A stretch of 64,000 bases of DNA from Aldehydirespirator sp965221605 (GCA_965221605.1 CBDCSK010000003.1:1-64000); one strand, 5' to 3'; numbered from the stretch's first letter, positions 39,904-49,235 are shown. Notes: generated from the sequence alone by a model not told the origin. Numbers and translations: made by a program.

Positions 39904-40880
39904 GCCGGCGCCGCGCCGGTGCTGCCGGCCAGCTGATTCCGGCGGGTGCTGTGAGCGGTCCGATTGCGGTGGTCCCGGACAGCCGGCCGGTGATGCATGA
40001 GGCGTTCACCGGCGCAGCCCGCGACGCGGGCGGCGAGGTAGCCGGAGCCGCGGACCTGGCGAGCGCTCGGGCCATGATCTGGGCCGACCCCTATGCGGCC
40101 CACATGTACCCCGAACTCATCGCGGCCGCTCCTGCGGTGGAGTGGGTGCAGCTCCCGTACGCGGGCATCGAGCCGTTCGTCGACTATCTCGATGCCCGCC
40201 TGGTGTGGACCTGCGCCAAGGGCGTTTACGCCGACCCGGTGGCCGAGTGGGCGATGGCCGCGCTGCTCATGGGCCTGCGGGACTTCCATCTCTTCGCGCG
40301 GGCCGACTCGTGGTGCGCGGAGTCGGGGCGCAACCTGCTGGGAGCCAGGATCACCGTGCTGGGCGGGGGCGGCATCACCCGTTCGCTGCTGCGGCTGCTG
40401 GAGCCGTGGGGCTGCCAGGTGACCGTGGTGCGGCGCTCCGCCGACCCGGTGGCCGGCGCGGCCCGAACCTTCGCGCTGGCCGACGTGCACCGGGCAGTGG
40501 CCGGCGCGGACGCGGTGGTGGTGGCGTTGGCGCTCACCGACGAGACCCGCCATGTGGTGGACGCCGGGTTGCTGGAGGCGGTGGGGCCTCAGTGCTGGCT
40601 GGTGAACGTGGCCCGGGGCGGCCATGTGGATCATGACGCCCTGGCTGCGTCCCTGCGGGCGGGTGTGATCGCGGGGGCGGTGCTGGACGTGACCGATCCG
40701 GAGCCCCTGCCGGACAGCTCGGAGCTGTGGCGGCTGCCGAACTGCGTCATCACGCCCCACATCGGCAACACCCGCGAGATGGGGCTGCCGCTGATCACCA
40801 ACCGGGTGCGCGAGAACGTGCGTCGCTGGCTTGCCGGCGAGGAACTGCTGGGCCTGGTCGACGTCTCCCTCGGCTACTGA
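39900..40880 (+). CDS. D-isomer-specific 2-hydroxyacid dehydrogenase family protein
   Basis: 326 residues. The Rossmann motif is ITVLGGGGITRSLLRLL (GxGGI variant), with NVARGGHVDHDALAASLRAG, LDVTDPEPLPDSSELW and the catalytic His in PNCVITPHIGNTRE. These are the Arg, Glu and His regions of NAD-dependent D-2-hydroxyacid dehydrogenases. The substrate is unknown. The ATG overlaps the upp stop (ATGA). The first 20 residues (RRRAGAAGQLIPAGAV) are atypical, so an internal start is possible. Confidence 0.87.
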   Translation: MSRRRAGAAGQLIPAGAVSGPIAVVPDSRPVMHEAFTGAARDAGGEVAGAADLASARAMIWADPYAAHMYPELIAAAPAVEWVQLPYAGIEPFVDYLDARLVWTCAKGVYADPVAEWAMAALLMGLRDFHLFARADSWCAESGRNLLGARITVLGGGGITRSLLRLLEPWGCQVTVVRRSADPVAGAARTFALADVHRAVAGADAVVVALALTDETRHVVDAGLLEAVGPQCWLVNVARGGHVDHDALAASLRAGVIAGAVLDVTDPEPLPDSSELWRLPNCVITPHIGNTREMGLPLITNRVRENVRRWLAGEELLGLVDVSLGY

Positions 40881-40967
40881 CACCCGCTGCTGAATTTGGG
40901 TAAAGCTTCGATATATTCTGTGATATTACATTTGCAATGAGAGAGACGGCCCGCTAGGGTCGGGGGA

Positions 40968-41294
40968 ATGGAGTCCGCACTGATCACGATGGTCGCCGCG
41001 CTGTTCGTCGCCGTGCTGGGGAGCATCTACGAGCAGCGCCGGGAGGGATCCAAGACTCGCGACAAGCTGGACGAGAACACCGAGGCCCTCCGAGAACTCG
41101 CCGGCCGCACCACGGTCCTTGAGGCCGGCCAACAGCACCTGCTCCAGGACTTCACCGAGCACCGCCGCATGACCGAGAAGAACTTCGCCGAGGTGACCGG
41201 CAGCCTCGCCGACGCCCGCGAGCGGCTGGCCCGCATCGAGGGGCATCTCGGCATCGGAGGACCACCCTCCGACCAGAACGATCCGAGTGGCTAG
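40968..41294 (+). CDS. Small membrane-anchored coiled-coil protein
   Basis: 108 residues. One N-terminal hydrophobic helix (about 4-20, ALITMVAALFVAVLGSIY) is followed by a long charged helix with heptad character (TRDKLDENTEALRELAGRTT, LADARERLARIEGHLG) and a short Gly/Pro/Asp tail. No known family recognised; it resembles small phage-holin-adjacent or cell-division accessory proteins only in general shape. An AT-rich patch at 40900-40940 probably holds its promoter. It converges with the inositol operon after 23 nt. Confidence 0.65.
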   Translation: MESALITMVAALFVAVLGSIYEQRREGSKTRDKLDENTEALRELAGRTTVLEAGQQHLLQDFTEHRRMTEKNFAEVTGSLADARERLARIEGHLGIGGPPSDQNDPSG

Positions 41295-41317
41295 AACTCG
41301 TCCAGACTCAGCGGTGC

Positions 41318-42169
41318 CTAGCCAACGATGTTGCGGAGTTCGGCCAGGCGGGGGGCGACCACCTCGGCGATGATCCGGGACCTGTCGGCCTGCGGCGCCA
41401 GGACGGCCTCTCCCCAGAGCGCCCGGCCGGCCATGAAGCCCGAGCAGCCTGCCGACACCGCCGTCTCGACCTGGTCGCGGTAGGACTGGTAGGAGCCGCC
41501 GCCCGACAGCAGCGTCCACGGCATGGGGCACCGGGCGGTGATCTCCGCGCAGGCCTCGGCCCAGACGCCCCGGTCGGGCTCGTGGGCCGGATCCACCGGG
41601 AACGGCAGCTTCAGCAGATGGGGGGCCATGGCCGCGAAGCGCTCCACGGTCTCGACCACCAGCTCTCGGCGGGCCGAGGGATCGTCCAGGCCGTAGAACA
41701 GCGGCTCCAGCACCAGGGGGATGCCGACCCGGCGGCACTCGGCCAGGATCGCGGCGACCGCCTGCTCCTGGGCCGCGGCGTGGCCGGGACGGTCGGGACG
41801 GTAGAACGCCAGCAGCTTGGCCGCGGCCGCCCCCGACGCGGCTGCCGCGGCCACCGACCAGCCCTCCAGGATCCGGACTGCCCCGGCCTCGGGATCGGCC
41901 GCATAGCCCTGCGCTTCCAGAGCCGCGGTGAAGCCCACCCCGTCGGGCAGCGTGCCGTCGAGCAGCTGCGGGATCGAGTACTCGGGCTCCAGCATCACGC
42001 CCGTGGCCCCAACCGCCAGCGCGCCCACCAGCTCGCGCTTGAGATCGGTGATGGCATCGGGGCTGACCGAGTCCGGCTCGTCCGGCGCCAGCACGGCCCG
42101 CATGGAGTCCCGGTGGTCGATGGCGAGCACCGCGAAGCGCCCGCCGTCGGAGATGCCGGCCAGGCTCAC
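41318..42169 (-). CDS. Class I aldolase (LacD/tagatose-bisphosphate-aldolase-like), probable inositol-pathway aldolase
   Basis: 283 residues, TIM barrel: GRFAVLAIDHRDSMRAVL at the N-terminus, VGATGVMLEPEYSIP, AAKLLAFYRPDRPGH with the Schiff-base Lys region, PLVLEPLFYGLDD, HLLKLPFPVDP, PWTLLSGGGSYQSY and GCSGFMAGRALWGEA. These are LacD-type features. As the last gene of the inositol operon and in the absence of a separate iolJ, the likely reaction is cleavage of 2-deoxy-5-keto-gluconate-6-phosphate to dihydroxyacetone phosphate and malonate semialdehyde. GTG 42169 overlaps the iolB stop by 4 nt, rejecting the longer open frame. Confidence 0.8.
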   Translation of the reverse strand: MSLAGISDGGRFAVLAIDHRDSMRAVLAPDEPDSVSPDAITDLKRELVGALAVGATGVMLEPEYSIPQLLDGTLPDGVGFTAALEAQGYAADPEAGAVRILEGWSVAAAAASGAAAAKLLAFYRPDRPGHAAAQEQAVAAILAECRRVGIPLVLEPLFYGLDDPSARRELVVETVERFAAMAPHLLKLPFPVDPAHEPDRGVWAEACAEITARCPMPWTLLSGGGSYQSYRDQVETAVSAGCSGFMAGRALWGEAVLAPQADRSRIIAEVVAPRLAELRNIVG

Positions 42170-43026
42170 GGCCGCGCACCTGGACCGTCGGGCGTGACCA
42201 CGGGAAGGCCCCACTCCCCCGCCTTCCAGTCGGCCTCGATCCAGGTGTGCTCGGCCATGAAGCACGGCGGCGTCCGGCGCTCGTCGTCGGTGAGCTCGCC
42301 GGCCAGATAGTTGAGGAAGTACATGTTGGAGCCGGGGCAGGCCACCGAGGTGTGGTAGCCCTTGGGCACCAGCGCGACGTCGCCGTCGGTCACCACCATG
42401 GCGTCGTCGTAGGACTCGTCGTCGCGCCAGTTGCGGTGCATGGCGTAGCCCTCGGGCCGGTCGAGGCGGAAGTAGTAGACCTCCTCGAGGTACGGCGAGC
42501 CGTCGCGGCCGTCGTGGCAGTGCGGCGGCCAGCCCGACCAGGTGCCCCGGGGCACGTACACCTCGTAGAGGATCAAGCGCTCTGCGGGCAGCGGATGGGA
42601 CAGCGAGTGGACCACCTGACGGTAGGCCTGCCCGCCGCCCCGGATCTCGATGCGCATCTCCGAGGGCTCCAGCACCCGGACCGGGTAGCGACCCTCGGCC
42701 GGGGCCGAGCCGACCGACGCCCGGAGCCCCGACTCCGACTCGATCCGGTACGGCGTGCCCGGCGGCAGGTACACGATCCTCGCCATCTCCGTGAACACCG
42801 AGTCCCGGCTCAGGTCCACGACCATCTCCTCGCCCACATGCACGCGGCCCTGGCCGGCCAGCGGCACGATGGCGGTCTCCCGATCGGCCTGCACGCCCGA
42901 CCACGGCGCGCCCTCGGCCACGTCGACCACTCCGAACTCCACGTGGTCCCATCCGGCCGACTCCGGCGTCACATGCAGGATCCGTCCCGGCCCATCGGCC
43001 GGGCGGATCAACGAAGAGGACGTCAT
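42166..43026 (-). CDS. iolB: 5-deoxy-glucuronate isomerase
   Basis: A 286-residue bicupin: GWDHVEFGVVDVAEGAPW, the central metal-binding cupin WPPHCHDGRDGSPYLEEVYY (His/Glu ligands) and DGDVALVPKGYHTSVACPGS, ending WIEADW. It isomerises 5-deoxy-glucuronate to 2-deoxy-5-keto-gluconate, the step after IolD. It overlaps the aldolase gene by 4 nt, and the extended-SDR gene ends 23 nt upstream. Confidence 0.93.
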   Translation of the reverse strand: MTSSSLIRPADGPGRILHVTPESAGWDHVEFGVVDVAEGAPWSGVQADRETAIVPLAGQGRVHVGEEMVVDLSRDSVFTEMARIVYLPPGTPYRIESESGLRASVGSAPAEGRYPVRVLEPSEMRIEIRGGGQAYRQVVHSLSHPLPAERLILYEVYVPRGTWSGWPPHCHDGRDGSPYLEEVYYFRLDRPEGYAMHRNWRDDESYDDAMVVTDGDVALVPKGYHTSVACPGSNMYFLNYLAGELTDDERRTPPCFMAEHTWIEADWKAGEWGLPVVTPDGPGARP

Positions 43027-43049
43027 GGTTTACTCCTGATCCTGTCTGC

Positions 43050-44015
43050 TCACGCGGCAAGCTCGCCGGTGGAGCGCTCGGTGCGGAACCGGGCCAGCAG
43101 GTCGCGGATGCCGGGCGGCTCGTAGTCGAGGACCTCCCGGGTGCGCCGCACCGTCAGGCTGGTGTCGTACGGGATCGGGAAGTCGCCCACCGCACCCACG
43201 CCCGAGCGGTCCGGGGCGGATGAACTCAACAACGACGCGTCGAGGTCGAAGACCTCGCAGGCCAGGCGGGCCAGCTCCATGCGACCGGTCGACTCGCCCG
43301 CGCAGCAGTGGAAAACCCCGGCGGCGGACCCGTCGGCCGCGATGCGCCACATCACCTCGGCGCACTCGCTGGCCAGCGACGGCGACGCCACCATGTTGAT
43401 GTCGTCGGCCTCCCACACCGCGAACCCCCGGCCCGCCTCCAGCGCGTCGACGATCGAGGTGACGAAGTAGCCGAAGCCGCCGTCCTGGACCCGGGGGGTG
43501 TGGTCGCGCATCCAGTGCACGCCGCTGACCGCCGACACCCGGGCCACCGCGGCCCGGGCGCCGCTACGCAGCGCGGCCTGCTCGCTGGCCATCTTGAGCA
43601 CCCCGTAGAGGTTCACCGGGTTGGGGGGCGTGTCCTCGTCGGCGCCGCCCTGGGTGCCGTCGAACACCCAGTCGGTGGACACCAGGATCAGCTTGGCCCC
43701 GGCGCGGTCGGCGGCCCGGGCCAGGCTCTCGGTGGTGCCGACGTAGCTGCGCCAGGCCAGATCCCGGTCGGCGTACATGGCCGCGAAGTCGTTGAGGATC
43801 ATCGAGTGGACGATCACGTCGGGATCGAAGCCGTCCACGCTGGCGGCAACGGCCTCATCGTCGAGCAGATCGAGCTGCTCGGTGGTGAAGCCGGGCGTGT
43901 CGGCCGGAACGAACCGGTGGACGGGGCAGTGCACGGTGGCGCCGTGGCGCTCGGCGAACACCTTCACGATGTTCGACCCGACGAAGCCGGTCCCTCCGGT
44001 CATGTAGGCGAGCAC
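43050..44015 (-). CDS. Extended SDR (NAD-dependent epimerase/dehydratase, RmlD-like)
   Basis: 321 residues. NAD(P)-binding TGGTGFVGSNIVKVF, DPDVIVHSMILND, KLILVSTDWVFDG and the active-site PVNLYGVLKMASEQA (YxxxK). The closest general type is dTDP-4-dehydrorhamnose reductase, but in this operon a role in oxidising or epimerising an inositol or inosose derivative is more plausible. Start GTG 44015, with an alternative Met five codons later. Spacing to the neighbours is 13 and 23 nt. Confidence 0.82.
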   Translation of the reverse strand: MLAYMTGGTGFVGSNIVKVFAERHGATVHCPVHRFVPADTPGFTTEQLDLLDDEAVAASVDGFDPDVIVHSMILNDFAAMYADRDLAWRSYVGTTESLARAADRAGAKLILVSTDWVFDGTQGGADEDTPPNPVNLYGVLKMASEQAALRSGARAAVARVSAVSGVHWMRDHTPRVQDGGFGYFVTSIVDALEAGRGFAVWEADDINMVASPSLASECAEVMWRIAADGSAAGVFHCCAGESTGRMELARLACEVFDLDASLLSSSAPDRSGVGAVGDFPIPYDTSLTVRRTREVLDYEPPGIRDLLARFRTERSTGELAA

Positions 44016-44028
44016 GGCAGCCCCTCGC

Positions 44029-45039
44029 TCAGCCGATCTCCGCGATTGCTACCGGCCGGCCCTCGCGGACCGAGGCCCACGCGGCCAGACCCATCACCAG
44101 CGGCGCCCGCCCGTCGGCCAGGGTCACCGGCGAGGGTCCGCCCCGGACCATGTCCACGAAGGAGTCCCATTCGGCCAGGTACGACGGGATGTAGCGATCC
44201 AGGAAGAAGTACGGCAGCGGCCTGCCGTGCGACCCGTCGCTGTCCCAGTAGCGGGCCGTGGCCGAGGTCGGGTTGTCCGACGACACCATCCCGGCCGAGC
44301 CGAACGCCTCCAACCGCTGGTCGTAGCCGTAGACCGCCCGGCGGCTGTTGTCGATGGTGGTGATGGCGCCGTTGGCGTGGGTCACGACCACCACCGCGGT
44401 GTCGAGGTCGCCGGCCTCGCCGATGGCCGGGTCGACCCGCACCCCGCCGGTGGCGTACACCTCGGCCGCCTCGCTGCCGGTGACGAAGCGGGCCATGTCG
44501 AAGTCGTGGATGGTCATGTCGCAGAAGATCCCGCCCGACACCTCGATGTATGCGATGGGCGGCGGGTCGGGGTCGCGGCTGGAGATGCGGACCAGGTGCA
44601 CATCGCCCACATCACCGGCGGCCACCCGGTCGCGCACATGGCGATGGGCCGCATCGAAGCGGCGGTTGAAGCCGACCTGCACGCCGATGCCGGCCTCGGC
44701 GGCCGCCGCGATGCCCCGGTCGACCTCGGCCAGGTCCAGCGACAGCGGTTTCTCCACGAAGACCGGCTTGCCCGCGGCGGCCACGGCCACGAGCAGGTCG
44801 ATGTGGGTGTCGGTGGAGCTGCACACGGCTACCGCGTCCACATCGTCGGCCTCGATCAGCTCCGCGGTGCTGCCGACGTGGCGGGCGCCGAACGTCTCGG
44901 CCACCGAGGACGCAGCCTCGTCGAACACGTCGTAGACGGCGGCCAGGGTCGTGTCCGGGACCCGGCGGGAGAGCAGCTCGGCGTGCATGGAGCCGATGCG
45001 CCCGCAGCCCAGCAGTCCGATGCGAATCGGATTGCTCAA
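44029..45039 (-). CDS. iolG: Inositol 2-dehydrogenase (Gfo/Idh/MocA family)
   Basis: 336 residues. Rossmann IRIGLLGCGRIGSMHAELLS, VCSSTDTHIDLLVAVA, the EKP motif GKPVFVEKPLSLDLAE, and the catalytic Asp/His segment IFCDMTIHDFDMARF. It oxidises myo-inositol (or an isomer) to the inosose with NAD. TTG 45039 overlaps the desaturase-Rieske stop as TTGA; the 47-codon upstream extension would lie entirely inside that gene and is rejected. A second, less similar Gfo/Idh protein is encoded at 49236-50405. Confidence 0.9.
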   Translation of the reverse strand: MSNPIRIGLLGCGRIGSMHAELLSRRVPDTTLAAVYDVFDEAASSVAETFGARHVGSTAELIEADDVDAVAVCSSTDTHIDLLVAVAAAGKPVFVEKPLSLDLAEVDRGIAAAAEAGIGVQVGFNRRFDAAHRHVRDRVAAGDVGDVHLVRISSRDPDPPPIAYIEVSGGIFCDMTIHDFDMARFVTGSEAAEVYATGGVRVDPAIGEAGDLDTAVVVVTHANGAITTIDNSRRAVYGYDQRLEAFGSAGMVSSDNPTSATARYWDSDGSHGRPLPYFFLDRYIPSYLAEWDSFVDMVRGGPSPVTLADGRAPLVMGLAAWASVREGRPVAIAEIG

Positions 45040-46484
45040 GAGCCCGCCTCCCGGGGCGCGAGGCTCGACACCACCCGGCCGTTGCGCAGGGCCACGTCGT
45101 AGAGGGTGATCGGTTCGGTGGCCGGAGAGCGCAGCGCCTCGCCGGTGCACAGGTCGAAGCAGCCGTTGTGCTTGGGGCACTCGATCAGGCCGTCGAGCAC
45201 GACGCCCTCAGCCAGATGGGCCTGCCCGTGGGTGCACAGCCCGTCGCTGAGCACGAACTCGCCGCCCGGATCGCCGGTCGCAACGTCGTCGGGGTCAAGG
45301 CGGTATAGCGCGTAGGTCGTGTCGCCGTGGTCGATCCGGCGAGTCGAGCCCGCGGCCAGCCCCTCAGCCGGGCCGAGGTCCACCAGGCCGTCGTGCACGT
45401 CCCCGGCCCAGGCGGTGACGCCGGTGTTCACGAACGACAGCTCCCCGCCGGCCACCTCGGGCACGTCGGGGCGGGGGTCGTCGTAGGACGGGTCGCGCCA
45501 CTGGCGGCGCAGCGTCGCGAAGATCCGCCGGTAGGCGCTGATCGTGGACGGATCGGCCGGGGCCAGGTGCTCCTTGATCTCCTCGTGGAGGGCCGGCAGC
45601 GCGTAGTAGGGCACCGTCGGGAAGATGTGGTGCTCCACGTGGTAGTTCATGTTGGAGTACAGGAACCGCAGGATCGGATTCATGTACACGGTGCGGGAGT
45701 TGTAGCGATGGTCGAGCACGTCCTCGCGCAGGCCGGCGTGCTGCATGGCGCCGAAGAACACCATGAGCCAGGCCCCGTAGAACGTGGGCAGCCCGATGTA
45801 CAGCGCGGGCACGATCGAGCCGATGGCCACGCACCACACCGCGGTGCCGGCCAGCACGGCGATGTAGGCCCGCGACTCCCACTTGAGCTTGGGCAACTCG
45901 TCGGTGGGGATGAAGTCGCGGGCGTCGTCGTCGATGCGGCCCGCGGCGTGCTTGAGGGTTCGCCACACCGCCTTGGGCAGGAGGGCTACCGGCAGGTACA
46001 CCCCGAGCACGGTGTGCAACGAGCCCGGGCGGGGGAACATGATCTCGGGGTCGCGCCCCACCACGATGGTGTCGGTGTGGTGGCGCACGTGCGACCAGCG
46101 CCACAGCGTGGGCTGGCGCAGCAGCATGAACGACGCGATGTAGTAGACGATGTCGTTGAGCCGCTTGGTGCGGAAGGCGGTGCCGTGGCCGCACTCGTGC
46201 CAGCGGGAGTCGCCGGCCCCGCCGTAGAGCGCGCCGTAGACCAGGAAGGCTGGCACCGCCCACCAGGTGCCGAGCGCCCGGAAGGCGAGATAGCCGAACA
46301 CGGCCAGCAGGCCGAGCCACATGAGGGTGTCTCGGGCGGCCCGGGCGTTGGTGCGGACCTGGAGGGCCCGCAGCCGCTCGGGGTCGATGGGCGGCCGGAA
46401 CCACTCTGCCTCCACCAGGCCGCTCTCGATGGCCAGCCGGGAGTCCTCCCCGGTGAGGCCGTAGTCCCGCATGACCGCGGTCAC
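45036..46484 (-). CDS. Membrane desaturase/hydroxylase-Rieske ferredoxin fusion (MocD-MocE-like)
   Basis: 482 residues. Residues 50-300 are a membrane di-iron desaturase domain with three His boxes: HECGH (96-100), HVRHH (132-136), HVEHH (282-286) and four or more hydrophobic segments. From about 375 a Rieske [2Fe-2S] domain follows, with C417-T-H419 and C436-PK-H439. In rhizopine catabolism MocD (desaturase-like oxygenase) and MocE (Rieske ferredoxin) are separate proteins thought to remove the O-methyl group of 3-O-methyl-scyllo-inosamine; here the two are one polypeptide inside an inositol operon. Oxidative O-demethylation of a methylated inositol is the inferred role. No ferredoxin reductase (MocF) is in the window. 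GTG 46484 overlaps the SDR stop; the 178-codon upstream extension is rejected. Confidence 0.85.
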   Translation of the reverse strand: MTAVMRDYGLTGEDSRLAIESGLVEAEWFRPPIDPERLRALQVRTNARAARDTLMWLGLLAVFGYLAFRALGTWWAVPAFLVYGALYGGAGDSRWHECGHGTAFRTKRLNDIVYYIASFMLLRQPTLWRWSHVRHHTDTIVVGRDPEIMFPRPGSLHTVLGVYLPVALLPKAVWRTLKHAAGRIDDDARDFIPTDELPKLKWESRAYIAVLAGTAVWCVAIGSIVPALYIGLPTFYGAWLMVFFGAMQHAGLREDVLDHRYNSRTVYMNPILRFLYSNMNYHVEHHIFPTVPYYALPALHEEIKEHLAPADPSTISAYRRIFATLRRQWRDPSYDDPRPDVPEVAGGELSFVNTGVTAWAGDVHDGLVDLGPAEGLAAGSTRRIDHGDTTYALYRLDPDDVATGDPGGEFVLSDGLCTHGQAHLAEGVVLDGLIECPKHNGCFDLCTGEALRSPATEPITLYDVALRNGRVVSSLAPREAGS

Positions 46485-47326
46485 GACTGGGCCCCGGAAT
46501 CGGGCGGCCACCGGCCGAGTTCGGGGCCGGGGAGGACAGAGTCGCCCGCACCCAGGACCGTCTGATCCCATTCCACCACCGCGCCGGTCATCATCCCCGA
46601 GTCGGCGGTGGCCAGGTGCACGATGGTGCGAGCTATCTCGCCAGGCTTGATGAGCCGGCCGAAGGGCATATCGGCCTCGGCCCGCTCCAGCCAGCCGTCG
46701 ACGGCCCCGTCGAAGGTGCGCTGCACGACGTCCTCGTTGGGGGTGTCCATCCACCCGGGACACAGCAGGTTGACCCGGATGCGGTGTCGCATCAGCGCGA
46801 AGGCGAGGTTGCGGGTCATGGCCACCAGAGCGCCCTTCGATGTCGAGTACGGCAGCAGCTTCGGTGGGCCACCCCGACCCGCGATCGACCCGATAAGCAC
46901 GATGGTTCCCTCGACTCGCTCGCGGGCCATGATCCGGGCCACTCCCTGGCTGAGCAGGCCCGGCGCCCGCACGTTCACGGCCAGCATGGCGTCCCACAGC
47001 TCGGGGGTGGTGTCCCACACGGTGCCGCGGTCGGTGATGGCCGCGCAGTTCACGAAGCTGTGGCAGACGCCGAACCTCTCGTCCAGAGCCGTTACGACCT
47101 CACCGCAGACGTCCGAGTAGGCGAGATCAGCGGCCAGGAACTCGACCCGGCAGTCCAGGCTCGCCAGCGACGCGGCCGCGGCCACTCCTTTGACCGGGTC
47201 GCGACCGACCAGCAGCAGTCCGGCCGCGCCCTCCGCGATCAAGCGCTCCGCGACCGCGTAGCCGAGACCCTGGGAGCCGCCGGTGATCAGGGCCACCCCT
47301 CCACCGAACGCGCCCGACCCGGTCAC
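46481..47326 (-). CDS. Short-chain dehydrogenase/reductase
   Basis: A 281-residue classical SDR: VALITGGSQGLGYAVAERL, NCAAITDRGTVWDTTPELW (NAG-type motif changed to NCA), the catalytic Ser in IVLIGSIAGRGG, YSTSKGALVAMT (YxxxK), and VNLLCPGWMDTP. It is NAD(P)-dependent and presumably oxidises or reduces an inositol-derived ring. It overlaps iolD by 4 nt and the desaturase-Rieske gene by 4 nt. Confidence 0.88.
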   Translation of the reverse strand: MTGSGAFGGGVALITGGSQGLGYAVAERLIAEGAAGLLLVGRDPVKGVAAAASLASLDCRVEFLAADLAYSDVCGEVVTALDERFGVCHSFVNCAAITDRGTVWDTTPELWDAMLAVNVRAPGLLSQGVARIMARERVEGTIVLIGSIAGRGGPPKLLPYSTSKGALVAMTRNLAFALMRHRIRVNLLCPGWMDTPNEDVVQRTFDGAVDGWLERAEADMPFGRLIKPGEIARTIVHLATADSGMMTGAVVEWDQTVLGAGDSVLPGPELGRWPPDSGAQS

Positions 47327-49206
47327 CAGCCGATCCTCTGGGCGGACCGGCCCTCGTCCATGGCCTCGCGAGCGGCCCGCACCGACGGGCTGGCGCTCAC
47401 CTCAGGCACGCCCACCTCCCAGAACGAGCCGCCCCCGGTCCAGCGGTGGGGATGGGTCCTGAGAGCGATCACATAGGTCCGGTCGGCGGACCGGGCCCGC
47501 TCCAGGGCCGCCTCCAACTCGCCGATGGTGTGCACGGTCTCGGTCTCGCAGCCCATCGAGGCCGCATGGGCCGCGAAGTCGATGTCGACCAGCCTCTCGG
47601 TGCGGCAGTCGGCGAAGAGGTTGTTGAACGACGCTCCGCCCTGGTTGACCTGGAGCCGGTCGATCACCGCGTAGCCGCCGTTGTCGCACACGATCACGAT
47701 GAGCTTGTGGCCGGTGAGCACCGTGCTGTAGAGTTCGCTGTTCATCATCAGGTAGGAGCCGTCGCCCACGAGCACCACCACCTCGCGCTCGGGTAGGGCC
47801 ATCTTGGCCCCCCAGGCGCCGGCGATCTCGTAGCCCATGCACGAGTAGCCGTACTCGCAGTCGAATGAGTGGGGCCGCTGGGCCCGCCATCCGTTGACCA
47901 GCTCGCCGGGCAGGCCTCCCGCGGCCGCGACCACGTAGGTGGACTCGCTGGCGGCCCGATCCACCGCTCCCACCACCTGGGCGTAGGTGGGCAGCTCGGC
48001 GTACGGGTCCGAGGCGTCGTCGGCGCCCGTGGCGCCCACCGTCACCGGCGCGGCGATCTTGTCGATGTAGGCGTGGTACTGCGCGGTCTCCGACGCGGCC
48101 CGGGCCGTCCAGTCACCCGACGCCCGGTAGCCGTCGAGGGCGGCGCCCAGTCCGGCGAGGCCCTCGCGGGCGTCGGCCACCAGGGGCAGGCACATGTGCT
48201 TGGTGGCGTCGAAGCGGGCCGCGTTCAGCCCGACGATCCGGGCCGACTCGTCGCCGAACACCGTCCACGAACCGGTCGTGAAGTCCTGCATCCGGGTTCC
48301 CACCGCCAGCACCAGATCGGCCTCGGCGGCCATGGCGTTGGCCGAGGTGCACCCGGTCACACCGATGGGGCCGCAGTTGAGCGGATGGTGGGCCGGCAGC
48401 GAGGTCCGGCCCGCGGTGGTCTCGACCACGGGGATGCCGTGCGCCTCGGCGAAGGCAGCCAGCTGCTCCTCGGCCAGCGACCAGCGCACTCCCCCGCCGG
48501 CGATGATCAGGGGTCGCTCGGCGGCGGCCAGCGCGGCCGCGGCCCGGCGCAGCTCGCCGGTGTCGGGGCGGGCCCGGCGGATGCGGTGCACGGTCTCGTC
48601 GAAGAACCGGGCCGGATAGTCGTAGGCCTGGGCCTGCACGTCCTGGGGAAGCGCGATGAAGGCCGGGCCGCAGTCGCCGGGATCGAGCATGGTGTTGACC
48701 GCGTGGGGCAGCGACTGCACGATCTGCTCGGGGGTGGTGACCCGGTCCCAGTAGCGCACCACCGCCCGGAAGGCGTCGTTGACGGTGGTGGCCGGGGCTC
48801 CGAAGTGCTCCACCTGCTGGAGCACCGGGTCCACGATGCGGTGCTCGAACGTGTCGCCCGACAGCAGCAGCAGCGGCAGCCGGTTGGCCAGCGCGACCGC
48901 GGCTGAGGTGACCATGTTGGTGGCGCCCGGCCCGATGGAGCTGGTCGCCACCATGATCCGGCGCCGCTTGGCCGCCCGGGCGAAGCCGCAGGCGGCCAGG
49001 GCCATGCTCTGCTCGTTCTGGCCCCGCCAGGTGGGCAGCGCGTCCTGGGCCTGCTCGAGCTCGTGGCCGAGGCAGGTGACGTTGCCGTGGCCGAAGATGG
49101 CGAACACGCCCGCGAACAGCGGCACCGCCTCGCCGTCGATCTCTATGCGCTGGGCCGCCAGGTACCGGACCACCGCCCCCGATGTCGTCAGCCTGACCGT
49201 TTCCAT
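47323..49206 (-). CDS. iolD: 3D-(3,5/4)-trihydroxycyclohexane-1,2-dione hydrolase
   Basis: A 627-residue thiamine-diphosphate enzyme: an N-terminal domain with GVFAIFGHGNVTCLGHELE, QNEQSMALAACGFARA (catalytic Glu region), TSSIGPGATNMVTSAAVA, and the C-terminal ThDP-binding block VVVLVGDGSYLMMNSELYST...NNG-type (VCDNGGYAVIDRL). It opens the cyclohexane ring to 5-deoxy-glucuronate. ATG 49206 with GAGAGG upstream is preferred to GTG three codons earlier. It is central to the operon and the strongest marker for inositol catabolism. Confidence 0.94.
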   Translation of the reverse strand: METVRLTTSGAVVRYLAAQRIEIDGEAVPLFAGVFAIFGHGNVTCLGHELEQAQDALPTWRGQNEQSMALAACGFARAAKRRRIMVATSSIGPGATNMVTSAAVALANRLPLLLLSGDTFEHRIVDPVLQQVEHFGAPATTVNDAFRAVVRYWDRVTTPEQIVQSLPHAVNTMLDPGDCGPAFIALPQDVQAQAYDYPARFFDETVHRIRRARPDTGELRRAAAALAAAERPLIIAGGGVRWSLAEEQLAAFAEAHGIPVVETTAGRTSLPAHHPLNCGPIGVTGCTSANAMAAEADLVLAVGTRMQDFTTGSWTVFGDESARIVGLNAARFDATKHMCLPLVADAREGLAGLGAALDGYRASGDWTARAASETAQYHAYIDKIAAPVTVGATGADDASDPYAELPTYAQVVGAVDRAASESTYVVAAAGGLPGELVNGWRAQRPHSFDCEYGYSCMGYEIAGAWGAKMALPEREVVVLVGDGSYLMMNSELYSTVLTGHKLIVIVCDNGGYAVIDRLQVNQGGASFNNLFADCRTERLVDIDFAAHAASMGCETETVHTIGELEAALERARSADRTYVIALRTHPHRWTGGGSFWEVGVPEVSASPSVRAAREAMDEGRSAQRIGW

Positions 49207-49235
49207 GGCGACCACCTCTCGCCGCTCGTCGAACC

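Noticed and set aside
46485..47018. N-terminal extension of the desaturase-Rieske protein
   Set aside because: The extra 178 codons lie wholly inside the SDR gene in another frame; the GTGA overlap at 46481-46484 gives the natural start.
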